A DNA stretch of 64,000 bases, taken from positions 558,001 to 622,000 of the forward strand of contig NZ_JAHSPG010000001.1 of assembly GCF_019130065.1 (NCBI RefSeq), in the 5' to 3' direction. Both the position numbers and the translations under genes were made by a program. A model generated the notes under the pieces. That model was not told the DNA's origin and did no database searches. It saw only the letters and a program-made list of their open reading frames with translations. Positions 18,105-26,268 of the stretch are shown piece by piece. Origin of the DNA: Pinibacter aurantiacus (GTDB lineage Bacteria; Bacteroidota; Bacteroidia; Chitinophagales; Chitinophagaceae). Numbering within the stretch: position 1 is the first letter of the stretch; the number at the start of each line of letters is the position of its first letter.

Positions 18105-19451
18105 ATGACTACAGCCTCCACTTCTGCTGATTCACCTGTATGGACGAATGTTGAAAAGATCGTGTTCCGCATCTTCTTCATCTATTTTTTCATACAAGCC
18201 ATTCCTGTTGACTGGAAGTTTTATCAACAACTTTTTTCCATCAACTGGGCGTCGCTTCATTACGGGGACATCTTCACACTCGCCCACTATTCGCCACAAT
18301 TTACAGGCGATGGATTTGGCAACTGGTTGTTCATTTTTCTTCTTGCCGTTATAGGCGCAACGGCGTGGACCATCACCGATAAGAATCGTACAACAAATTA
18401 TGATCGTCTTTACTACTGGATACGAACCGTTGTGCGCTATCGTTTGGCCATAGCCCTTGTCGCTTACGGGCTACTGAAAGTTTTCAATCTGCAGTCTCCT
18501 TATCCTTCACTCAGTAATTTGAACACGGCTTACGGAGATTTCAACAGGTGGAAATTGTTCTCCCTAAGCCTCGGCATTGTTCCTTCCTATGAATTTTTCC
18601 TCGGCCTTGTCGAAACAACGTTTGGTTTACTTTTATTATCGAGAAAGACTGCGTCCATTGGCGCTTTCCTTATCCTTGTATTTACGGGCAACGTGTTTGT
18701 TTCGAACATCGCGTATGATGGCGGACAAGTGGTGTATAGTTTTTACCTGATCACACTTGCATTTTTTGTTATTGCACACGATCTGCAACGCCTCTTCAAC
18801 TTGCTTATTCTTCAAAAACCGACTGCACCACATAAGTATATTCCTGCGTCTGAGAAACCATGGCAAAAATATTTGCGCATCGGATTGAAGAGTTTTGCGG
18901 TGTTCTTCTTCGTGATATTGTATGGGGTAAAAACATGGTCAGGATCGCATAAAGACAGTTATCAATACCCTAATGCCAAAGGCCTTGCTGGCGTGAGCGG
19001 CATCTACAACGTAAGCGAATATCGCGTGAACGGACAAGCGCTTCCCTATTCACAAACAGATCCCCGCAGATGGAAAGATGTCGTGTTTGAAACATGGAAC
19101 ACAGTAAGCATCCGCTCCAGCAGGCCGGTACAGATCGACTCTTCCAACACGGACCGACTTACAGAAGCAGACAGCCTGAGAACGTACGAACTCGAAGGCT
19201 CCGGTGGCAGACACTATTACAGCTATGATGCAGACACGGCAAGTCATGCGCTTGTATTGCACAACAGAAATAAGAACTATGCGAGCGAGACGCTTCATTT
19301 GACTTACGCAAAAACAGATGGAAAACAAATTGTTCTTACCGGCACAGATCAAAACAATGATTCGTTGTATGTAGTGCTGGATAAGATCGACAAAAAGTAT
19401 CTGTTGAAGGAAGCGGCAAAACAACATCGCGGCAAAGCATTAAAGCTCTGA
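18105..19451 (+). CDS. DoxX-like integral membrane protein with C-terminal extracytoplasmic domain (copy 1)
   Basis: A 448-residue protein. About eight hydrophobic segments occupy residues 20-265, with the pattern VRYRLAIALVAYGLLKV that resembles DoxX/DoxD-type quinone-linked membrane proteins. Residues about 300-448 form a soluble domain (VSEYRVNGQALPYSQTD, then DSLYVVLDKIDKKYLL). DoxD and DoxA form a thiosulfate:quinone oxidoreductase in Acidianus; DoxX families are wider and mostly uncharacterised. Together with the cytochrome c and sulfite dehydrogenase downstream, a role as quinone-reactive electron acceptor or membrane anchor is plausible but inferred. The next gene is a paralogue. Confidence 0.65.
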   Translation: MTTASTSADSPVWTNVEKIVFRIFFIYFFIQAIPVDWKFYQQLFSINWASLHYGDIFTLAHYSPQFTGDGFGNWLFIFLLAVIGATAWTITDKNRTTNYDRLYYWIRTVVRYRLAIALVAYGLLKVFNLQSPYPSLSNLNTAYGDFNRWKLFSLSLGIVPSYEFFLGLVETTFGLLLLSRKTASIGAFLILVFTGNVFVSNIAYDGGQVVYSFYLITLAFFVIAHDLQRLFNLLILQKPTAPHKYIPASEKPWQKYLRIGLKSFAVFFFVILYGVKTWSGSHKDSYQYPNAKGLAGVSGIYNVSEYRVNGQALPYSQTDPRRWKDVVFETWNTVSIRSSRPVQIDSSNTDRLTEADSLRTYELEGSGGRHYYSYDADTASHALVLHNRNKNYASETLHLTYAKTDGKQIVLTGTDQNNDSLYVVLDKIDKKYLLKEAAKQHRGKALKL

Positions 19452-19482
19452 TCAACTGTTATAAAAAATAAATAGCAATATC

Positions 19483-21162
19483 ATGTCAACAATAGAAGCC
19501 ATTAGAAATACTCCTTACACAGACTCGCTGCCACAAGAGGCACCCGAAGCTGTGAATAAAAAGCAACTGAAAGAAAAGCTTTCTGTATGGAAACCTTATC
19601 AACGTTTCCTTTTTCGCATTGCTTTCATATTCTTCATCATTTTGTCTATCCCCAATAGCTGGGGTTGGTATAAATTGGTTGCACACATCGACTGGACAAG
19701 CCTGCACTACCGCGACCTCTATGATATCGCACGCTTCAACTCCGGTATCACGTGGTTCGGCAACAAAATATTTGGAAACTCTTTGCTGGGTTATGCAGTA
19801 TGGATCAACACCTTACTGTTTTCCATCGCAGCTGCATTAGTTTGGACATTTACCGCAAAGGCACTAAAAAAAGAAAGACAGGAATACAACACTGCCTATT
19901 ACTGGCTTCGTGCCATTGTGCGATACAGAGCAGCAATCGGTATTATCGGTTTTGGTTTCACGAAACTATTGCCGGTTCAAATGCCTTATCCTTCACTTGG
20001 TGTGCTCAACACCGATTTTGGAGATCTCACTTCTCAAAAGATCTATTGGTTATCCATCGGTATAGTGCCGTGGTACCAGGTGTTTGCGGGTGTTGTTGAA
20101 TTGACCGCAGGCACATTGCTATTTTTCAGAAGAACCACAACATTGGGAGCAATATTGCTTTTCGGAGCATTGGGAGATATCGTGTATGTGAACTTTGCAT
20201 ACGATGGTGGTGTACATGGATACAGCAGCTATTTTGTATTGCTTGCGGGCTTTCTATTGATCAATGATCTTCCAAAAATATACAACCTCTTTATCCTCGA
20301 ACGTTTTACTGTTCCCGTAAATTTTTATCCTGCATTTCCAAAATGGTTGCGCCTTACACGCGCAACATTAAAAAGCGCAACGATATTAATTTTCCTAGGT
20401 GTACTTTTCTATCTGCAGTTCATCAACTGGAGATATGATCCATACAAACAACCTTCTGTTGCCGGTGTGAAAACTTTAAGAGGAAATTATACTGTAAGCG
20501 AATTCCGCATCAACAACAAAGTGATTCCTTATTCTCCTCTAGATACTGTAAGATGGAACGAAGCAACGTTCGAAAACTGGACCACGCTTACCTTCAGAGT
20601 GAACAAGCCTAACCCACTCGATCTTTCGAATGGTGGTGGCAGCCCTCAAAGAGACTTGTATCGCACGTTTGAACTTACCGGCGTAGGTGGAGGCCAAAGA
20701 GTATTCCATTACTATGCAGATGAACAAAACAAAACACTTTACCTGCAGGATAAATATAAAGCACGACGCGGAGGTGGCGAAGATGGCGATTATACAGGTG
20801 ATCCGGACCCATCATCCAATAATGAAAGTGCAGACAAAGGCAAAGGCAAAAGGAATAGAGACAAAACCAAAATAGAAAAAGAAGAGGACAACTGGATACC
20901 TAAAGATGCACTCGCTAACATTGGCAACGAAGTGTACAAAATAGATAAGAATGCTATTTCTACCCGCAGAAAAAGAGAATTAAAAAATGTGCGTAATGAC
21001 GAAAACAGAAACCGCATGGTTTTGAAATATGACACACAGGATGGTTCCAGGATTTTTCTGAGCGGCATCAATGAGAACAAGGATTCGATTTATGTGGTAC
21101 TGGACAGGATCAACAGAAATTATGCATTAACTGAAAGCAGCCTCCAGGCTGGAAAATATTGA
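19483..21162 (+). CDS. DoxX-like integral membrane protein with C-terminal domain (copy 2, with charged insertion)
   Basis: A 559-residue paralogue of the preceding protein; shared blocks include VRYRAAIGIIGFGFTKL, YPSLGVLNTDFGDL, VSEFRINNKVIPYSPLD and DSIYVVLDRINRNY. Relative to copy 1 it has a longer N-terminus (about 35 residues) and an inserted, highly charged region of about 90 residues between roughly 410 and 500, rich in Lys, Arg, Asp, Glu, Gly and Asn. The tandem pair suggests two subunits of one membrane complex. The insertion is probably disordered. Role as for copy 1. Confidence 0.65.
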   Translation: MSTIEAIRNTPYTDSLPQEAPEAVNKKQLKEKLSVWKPYQRFLFRIAFIFFIILSIPNSWGWYKLVAHIDWTSLHYRDLYDIARFNSGITWFGNKIFGNSLLGYAVWINTLLFSIAAALVWTFTAKALKKERQEYNTAYYWLRAIVRYRAAIGIIGFGFTKLLPVQMPYPSLGVLNTDFGDLTSQKIYWLSIGIVPWYQVFAGVVELTAGTLLFFRRTTTLGAILLFGALGDIVYVNFAYDGGVHGYSSYFVLLAGFLLINDLPKIYNLFILERFTVPVNFYPAFPKWLRLTRATLKSATILIFLGVLFYLQFINWRYDPYKQPSVAGVKTLRGNYTVSEFRINNKVIPYSPLDTVRWNEATFENWTTLTFRVNKPNPLDLSNGGGSPQRDLYRTFELTGVGGGQRVFHYYADEQNKTLYLQDKYKARRGGGEDGDYTGDPDPSSNNESADKGKGKRNRDKTKIEKEEDNWIPKDALANIGNEVYKIDKNAISTRRKRELKNVRNDENRNRMVLKYDTQDGSRIFLSGINENKDSIYVVLDRINRNYALTESSLQAGKY

Positions 21163-21181
21163 ACAAACAGTGAGATACAAA

Positions 21182-21790
21182 ATGCTGCTTTTATTTCTGG
21201 CCGCGTTGTACATCGCTTCATGCAAAGGCAGGCAGGAAGATGAAATGATTGTTTACAACAAAAATTCGGCAGCACTAAGTAAGATAGACAGTGCAACTGA
21301 AACAAAGATCATAACAGAGATGCCCGCAACATTTGGCATTGGCAGAAAAGCAACGAACGCAGAAATAAAAGCCTGGGACATAGATGTGCGGCCCGATGGC
21401 AAAGGATTACCATACGGCTCGGGCAATGCAACAGAAGGCAAAGTGATATTCACACAGAAATGTGCGGCATGTCACGGCAAGGAAGGTGAAGGTGGCGCAT
21501 ACGCCCGTCTTGTTGGCGCAATGGGCGATACCGTTAAGGCAAAAACAATCGGTAATTATTGGCCGTGGTCCACTACCCTGTTTGATTATATCCGCCGCAC
21601 GATGCCTTATAACATGCCGGGTTCCTTGAAAGATGATGAAGTGTATAGCCTGACCGCGTATCTTTTGTATCGCAACAAAATCATCGACTCTACGAAAAAC
21701 ATGGATGCAAAGAGCTTGCCCAAAGTAGTGATGCCTGCACGACAGTACTATGTGGATGATGACAGACGCGGCGGCCCGGAGATAAGATAA
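21182..21790 (+). CDS. Lipoprotein cytochrome c
   Basis: About 202 residues with lipoprotein signal MLLLFLAALYIASC. One haem c site CAACH lies at about residues 94-98, in the context GKVIFTQKCAACHGKEGEGG, and a C-terminal methionine in YNMPGSLKDDE is the probable sixth ligand. An alternative GTG start lies at 21170, 8 bases after the DoxX-like stop. It should carry electrons in the periplasm. The sulfite dehydrogenase follows by 25 bases, which is the SoxC-SoxD / SorA-SorB type of arrangement (molybdenum enzyme plus cytochrome). Confidence 0.85.
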   Translation: MLLLFLAALYIASCKGRQEDEMIVYNKNSAALSKIDSATETKIITEMPATFGIGRKATNAEIKAWDIDVRPDGKGLPYGSGNATEGKVIFTQKCAACHGKEGEGGAYARLVGAMGDTVKAKTIGNYWPWSTTLFDYIRRTMPYNMPGSLKDDEVYSLTAYLLYRNKIIDSTKNMDAKSLPKVVMPARQYYVDDDRRGGPEIR

Positions 21791-21814
21791 GATGCTATGT
21801 AAAACAGCTTTGAC

Positions 21815-23080
21815 ATGGAAAGACCAAAAGAAGAAAAGGAATATTCATTTAACGATAGTAAAAAAATAAACAGGAGACTGCTGCTGGGATCAGTGGCCGC
21901 AAGCGCCGTTATTGCCCTTGTTAAAACGACAACGGGACAGTTCGTGCCGGCTGCTGTTGCCAAGCCTGCATCCGCTCCACCCGATCCTACAAAAGTACAG
22001 GGGCCGCCTCCGGGCGCTGTGGGTACTCGTTCTCCGTTTGAACAACTCGCAAAGAAAACGTCAGACACTTCTTCACGTACACCTTTGCAAAGTCTCTATG
22101 GCACCATCACTCCTTCTGATCTGCATTTTGAAAGACATCATGGCGGCGTGCCTGTCATTGATCCAACTGCGTATAAGCTGGTCATTCATGGCATGGTGAA
22201 AAAACCGATGACATTTACATTGAACGATCTGAAACGATTTCCTTCTGTATCTCGCATTGCATTTCTCGAATGCTCCGGTAACTTTAGAAGTGGTAAACAG
22301 GAAATGACACCGCAGGAAATTTGTGGTTTGACCAGTCAAAGTGAATGGACGGGAGTTATGCTATCCACATTGTTCAGAGAAGTGGGTGCAAGCCCCAAGG
22401 CTACATGGTTTCTCGCAGAAGGTTCTGATGCAGCAGTAATGACAAGAAGCATACCGATGGGCAAAGGCTGGAACGATGCAATGATTGCCTATGGTCAAAA
22501 TGGTGAAGCGCTGCGACCACAGCAAGGTTATCCGGCACGGTTGTTTCTGCCGGGATGGGAAGGCAATACCAATGTAAAATGGATCAGGCGCATCGAAGTA
22601 TCTGATCAGCCATTTATGACAAGGGAAGAAACATCAAAGTATACGGAGAATATAAAGGATGGGAAAATAAGACAATTTAGTTTTGATATGGATGCACGCT
22701 CCATCATTACATTTCCCGCCTACCCTGTTCAGCTGGACAAGGGTTGGGTGGAAATAAAAGGACTTGCTTGGAGCGGACGAGGAAAAATATTAAGAGTTGA
22801 AGTAAGTGTGGATGCAGGAAAAAAATGGTATCCTGCAACTCTGCAGGAACCAGTGCTGGACAAAGCGCACACACGTTTCCGCTTTTTATGGAAATGGAAC
22901 GGTAATGAAACGGAGATCATGAGCAGGGCCATTGATGAAACCGGATATACGCAACCAACATTGCAGCAACTAATCGACGCCCGTGGAACCGACATGGGAG
23001 GTTATCACCTCAACCCTATTACCGCATGGATAATAAAACGTGATGGCAGCGTTTTGTTTAAACCGGAAAAATGGAAATAA
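21815..23080 (+). CDS. SoxC-type molybdopterin sulfite dehydrogenase, Tat-exported
   Basis: A 421-residue protein. The twin-arginine signal INRRLLLGSVAASAVIAL indicates export as a folded cofactor protein. The molybdopterin domain shows ERHHGGVP near residue 107 and the molybdenum-ligating Cys153 in FLECSGN. A C-terminal Mo-co dimerisation domain (VEVSVDAGKKWYPATL) follows. This is the SoxC/sulfite oxidase family, which oxidises sulfite to sulfate, or sulfane sulfur in SoxCD. The cytochrome c just upstream is the likely electron acceptor. The absence of soxYZ, soxB and soxAX in the window argues for sulfite oxidation rather than a full Sox pathway. Confidence 0.88.
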   Translation: MERPKEEKEYSFNDSKKINRRLLLGSVAASAVIALVKTTTGQFVPAAVAKPASAPPDPTKVQGPPPGAVGTRSPFEQLAKKTSDTSSRTPLQSLYGTITPSDLHFERHHGGVPVIDPTAYKLVIHGMVKKPMTFTLNDLKRFPSVSRIAFLECSGNFRSGKQEMTPQEICGLTSQSEWTGVMLSTLFREVGASPKATWFLAEGSDAAVMTRSIPMGKGWNDAMIAYGQNGEALRPQQGYPARLFLPGWEGNTNVKWIRRIEVSDQPFMTREETSKYTENIKDGKIRQFSFDMDARSIITFPAYPVQLDKGWVEIKGLAWSGRGKILRVEVSVDAGKKWYPATLQEPVLDKAHTRFRFLWKWNGNETEIMSRAIDETGYTQPTLQQLIDARGTDMGGYHLNPITAWIIKRDGSVLFKPEKWK

Positions 23081-24507
23081 TGAAGAACGAAAGAAAGGAT
23101 TATGATGCAGTGGTTGTAGGCGCAGGGCCAAATGGTCTTGCCGCAACGATCACTTTACAACAGGCAGGACTATCGGTATTGCTGATAGAAGCGAAGGAAA
23201 CCATTGGCGGCGGCATGCGCACCGCAGAACTTACATTGCCGGGATTTAAACACGATGTATGTTCTGCCATACATCCCATGGCTGTCATGTCGCCGTTTTT
23301 TAAAACATTGCCTCTGCATGATTTTGGATTGGAATGGATACAGCCTACAAATGCTGCAGCCCATCCATTTGATGACGGCAGCGCTGCAGTGCTTACCCGT
23401 TCCCTGGAAACCACAGCGCAATTGTTAAACAGCGATAAAGAAGTCTATCAAAAAGTTTTCGGCAAGCTGGTGAAACAATGGAAATCGATCCAACATGATG
23501 TGTTGGGTCCATTGCATTTTCCTGAAGCGCCCATTTCGTTTGCAGACTTTGGATTAAAAGCATTGTTGCCCGCTACGCAATTTGCGAAACGTTTTCAAAC
23601 AGAAAAAGCAAAGGGGCTATGGGCAGGAATTACTGCGCACTCTGTACAGCCACTTGATCGCCTTACCACTTCCGCAATTGGATTGGTGCTTACGATCGCT
23701 GCACATGCTGAAGGATGGCCAATACCAAAAGGAGGCTCGCAAGTGATTGCCGATGCTATGACATCATATTTCTTATCGCTGGGAGGAAAAATAGAAATAG
23801 GCACTCCGATAAGTTCATTGAAACAATTGCCTTCGGCACGTGCCGTTTTGTTTGATGTTTCGCCAAAACAATTATTGCAGATCGCAGGTCACGATTTTTC
23901 GTCGATATACAAATCGCAATTAAGCAAATACCGCTACGGCATGGGCGTGTTCAAAATTGACTGGGCACTCGACGATGCCATTCCCTTTACGGCAGCAGAA
24001 TGCAGGCAAGCGGGAACAGTCCACATCGGCAACACATTAACAGAGATAGCAGCCAATGAAAAAGCAACATGGCATGGATCTCATCCTGACAAACCTTTTG
24101 TCTTGCTCGCACAGCAAAGCCTGTTCGATACATCGCGAGCACCTGAAGGGAAGCATGTTGCATGGGCATATTGCCATGTACCAAACGGTTCAACAAAAGA
24201 TATGACAACAGCTATAGAGAACCAGGTGGAAAGGTTTGCTCCCGGCTTCAAAGAAAGAATCATTGGAAGGCACACATTCAACACGAGCCAGTTGGAGCAA
24301 TACAATGCCAATTATATCGGAGGAGATGTGATCGGAGGCGCTACTGATATCGGGCAACTGTTTACCAGGCCGGCATTGCGTTATTCACCTTACAGAACAT
24401 CAACAAAAGGTATTTACATATGCTCGGCTTCTACACCACCGGGTGGTGGCGTACATGGAATGTGCGGCTATCACGCTGCCAGCCGTGTATTGAAAGATCT
24501 ATTCTAA
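23080..24507 (+). CDS. FAD-dependent oxidoreductase, phytoene-desaturase-like
   Basis: A 475-residue protein. An N-terminal dinucleotide-binding motif VVVGAGPNGLAATITL is followed by the glycine-rich ETIGGGMRT; the C-terminal FAD signature region includes GIYICSASTPPGGGVHGMCGYHAA. This is the pattern of the amine-oxidase/phytoene-dehydrogenase superfamily (NAD(P)/FAD oxidoreductase, COG1233). The ATG at 23080 overlaps the stop of the sulfite dehydrogenase as TAATG, so it is translationally coupled; a further ATG at 23071 is possible. The substrate is unknown. As last gene of the operon it may act on the imported compound, which is inference. Confidence 0.82.
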   Translation: MKNERKDYDAVVVGAGPNGLAATITLQQAGLSVLLIEAKETIGGGMRTAELTLPGFKHDVCSAIHPMAVMSPFFKTLPLHDFGLEWIQPTNAAAHPFDDGSAAVLTRSLETTAQLLNSDKEVYQKVFGKLVKQWKSIQHDVLGPLHFPEAPISFADFGLKALLPATQFAKRFQTEKAKGLWAGITAHSVQPLDRLTTSAIGLVLTIAAHAEGWPIPKGGSQVIADAMTSYFLSLGGKIEIGTPISSLKQLPSARAVLFDVSPKQLLQIAGHDFSSIYKSQLSKYRYGMGVFKIDWALDDAIPFTAAECRQAGTVHIGNTLTEIAANEKATWHGSHPDKPFVLLAQQSLFDTSRAPEGKHVAWAYCHVPNGSTKDMTTAIENQVERFAPGFKERIIGRHTFNTSQLEQYNANYIGGDVIGGATDIGQLFTRPALRYSPYRTSTKGIYICSASTPPGGGVHGMCGYHAASRVLKDLF

Positions 24508-24513
24508 TAAACT

Positions 24514-24534
24514 AGTCTATTATTTTTGTAGACT
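24514..24534 (+). promoter_or_regulatory. Palindromic element AGTCTA-N9-TAGACT upstream of the sulfate exporter gene
   Basis: Perfect arms AGTCTA (24514-24519) and TAGACT (24529-24534) surround the spacer TTATTTTTG, which contains TATTTTTG, an exact match to the TAnnTTTG promoter box (24521-24528). It begins 7 bases after the preceding gene stops. The arms and spacing are the same as at 13155-13175. It probably marks a promoter controlled by the same regulator as the susC operon. Confidence 0.65.
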
Positions 24535-24626
24535 TATATAAAGGAATTATTTTGCGGCCATAAAAACTGGTTTCTGCATTTTAAACCATCGACAACTTAT
24601 TTATAAAACATCCTTAACGATTAGAA

Positions 24627-24644
24627 AACGATTTTAAAATCGTT
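24627..24644 (+). terminator. Perfect 18-base palindrome followed by a T-rich tract
   Basis: AACGATTTTAAAATCGTT is self-complementary throughout and is followed by CATTTTT. It lies in the leader of the exporter gene, 33 bases before its ATG. It could end transcripts from the upstream operon, act as an attenuator, or be a second operator. Confidence 0.35.
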
Positions 24645-24677
24645 CATTTTTCCAGGATACAACAACCAACAAAGCGC

Positions 24678-26042
24678 ATGTCAAACGAAACAATTAACAG
24701 CAACACTTTATCGCCGGAACTGGCAATTCCAGTTGCGACAAAACGCAATATCCTAAAGGGTTTGCACGAAGATGTATGGGCCGTAATAATCGCAGGACTA
24801 TTGGTAACCGGCATATTGGTGGGAGCTTTCCTATCACCTGACCTTCATTTTAAAACGCCTGTTTTCCAGTGGGCGACTTCAGCAGATTTGCTCACAAAAG
24901 TGTTGTCATTCAATAACCTTTTTCTATTGGTTATTATTGGCGCAGTATTTTGTTCATTATCGTCCATTGCTATTTTGTTTTCGGGAGGCAATGTGCGCCG
25001 ATTCATTTTAGGTTTTCTGACAATCTATCTTTTGGCGCTGGTTTCACTTGTAGTTTCCGGCAACAAGACCATTAGCTATTATGGCATTGAATACGTGGTA
25101 TTCGGATTGACGATAGGTTTGTTATTAGGCAATCTAACTAAGTTACCAGACTGGATCAAAGAAGCGGCACGTTCTGAATTCTTCATTAAAACCGGACTTG
25201 TAATTCTTGGCACCAGCATTCTTTTTACAGACATTGTAAAGGCGGGACTGCCGGGCATCCTGCAAGCGATCTTTGTTGTAGCTGCAGTGTGGTTCTTTGC
25301 ACTTTGGTTAGCGCGCCGATTGAAGGTTGATGATGAATTCGGAGTAATACTTGCCTCTGCCGTTTCTATTTGCGGCGTATCTGCAGCAATCGTTGCGTGT
25401 GGAGCAATCAATGGCGATAAGAAGAAGTTATCTTATATCACCACGCTGGTGCTTCTTGTTGCTATTCCCATGCTTGTTTTCATGCCATGGATCATAAGAG
25501 AATTGGGCATATCAGAAGTAGTAGGCGGCGCATGGCTCGGCGGCACGCTCGACACGACAGCCTCTGTAACGGCAGCGTCTGAACTGGTTGGGCCTATCGC
25601 AACCAAAGCGGGTGTGATCATTAAATTTTCACAAAATGTATTGATAGGTGTTGCAGCATTTTTCATTGCAGGATGGTGGGTATGGCGCAAAACCGCAGGT
25701 GTGAATGAGAACGCGGAAAAACCATCATTAAGATTGGTTTGGGAACGCTTCCCAAAATTCGTTATCGGTTTTATTGCCGCTTCTATACTTTTTTCATTTT
25801 TGATTCCGGGCGATACCGGCAAACAAGTATCTGGCATCTTCAGCAGTTTGCGCACGATTTGGTTTGCGTTGGCATTTGTCTCCATTGGGCTGGAAGCGCG
25901 GTTTTCCGATTTGTACAAAATGGACGGCGGCCGGCCGGCCCTGGCTTTCGTCGGCGCTCAACTATTTAATATTTTATGGACGCTACTTTGGGCCTGGCTT
26001 TTGTTTGGAGGCATTCTGCTTCCCGCACCAGATATACGATAG
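24678..26042 (+). CDS. YeiH-family putative sulfate exporter
   Basis: A 454-residue protein with about eleven membrane segments. Family landmarks are FIKTGLVILGTSIL, AVSICGVSAAIVACGA and GAWLGGTLDTTASVTAA, characteristic of the YeiH/UPF0324 group. Related proteins (TauZ, CuyZ) are proposed to export sulfate or sulfite during sulfonate degradation, and E. coli yeiH neighbours a sulfite-related LysR regulator. Placed behind a sulfite dehydrogenase, it fits export of the sulfate formed. It has its own palindromic promoter element and a strong terminator. Confidence 0.88.
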   Translation: MSNETINSNTLSPELAIPVATKRNILKGLHEDVWAVIIAGLLVTGILVGAFLSPDLHFKTPVFQWATSADLLTKVLSFNNLFLLVIIGAVFCSLSSIAILFSGGNVRRFILGFLTIYLLALVSLVVSGNKTISYYGIEYVVFGLTIGLLLGNLTKLPDWIKEAARSEFFIKTGLVILGTSILFTDIVKAGLPGILQAIFVVAAVWFFALWLARRLKVDDEFGVILASAVSICGVSAAIVACGAINGDKKKLSYITTLVLLVAIPMLVFMPWIIRELGISEVVGGAWLGGTLDTTASVTAASELVGPIATKAGVIIKFSQNVLIGVAAFFIAGWWVWRKTAGVNENAEKPSLRLVWERFPKFVIGFIAASILFSFLIPGDTGKQVSGIFSSLRTIWFALAFVSIGLEARFSDLYKMDGGRPALAFVGAQLFNILWTLLWAWLLFGGILLPAPDIR

Positions 26043-26091
26043 ATACGAAATCCATCACTATACGCTTCACTCACTATTAACCAAAACGACT

Positions 26092-26122
26092 GGCTGTACT
26101 CGCAAGGAGTGCAGCCTTTTTT
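26092..26122 (+). terminator. Rho-independent terminator of the exporter gene
   Basis: Ten-base arms GGCTGTACTC (26092-26101) and GAGTGCAGCC (26107-26116) pair with one G-U, close a 5-base loop and are followed by a run of six T. Confidence 0.85.
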
Positions 26123-26150
26123 ATTTTGGCACACTTGAATTTATTTAAAT

Positions 26151-26189
26151 AAGAAGAGGTTTGCAAAATTGCTCTGCAAACCTCTTCTT
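26151..26189. terminator. Hairpin terminator for the minus-strand sulfatase
   Basis: Perfect 15-base arms (26151-26165 and 26175-26189) with a 9-base loop lie between the convergent exporter and sulfatase genes. The T-run is weak on both sides. Confidence 0.6.
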
Positions 26190-26268
26190 ACTTAAATACC
26201 TCCTGAGAATATGTTAACCTTCACCGAATGTGTAAACCCTACACAAACGTGATTGTATGTTTACCCCA

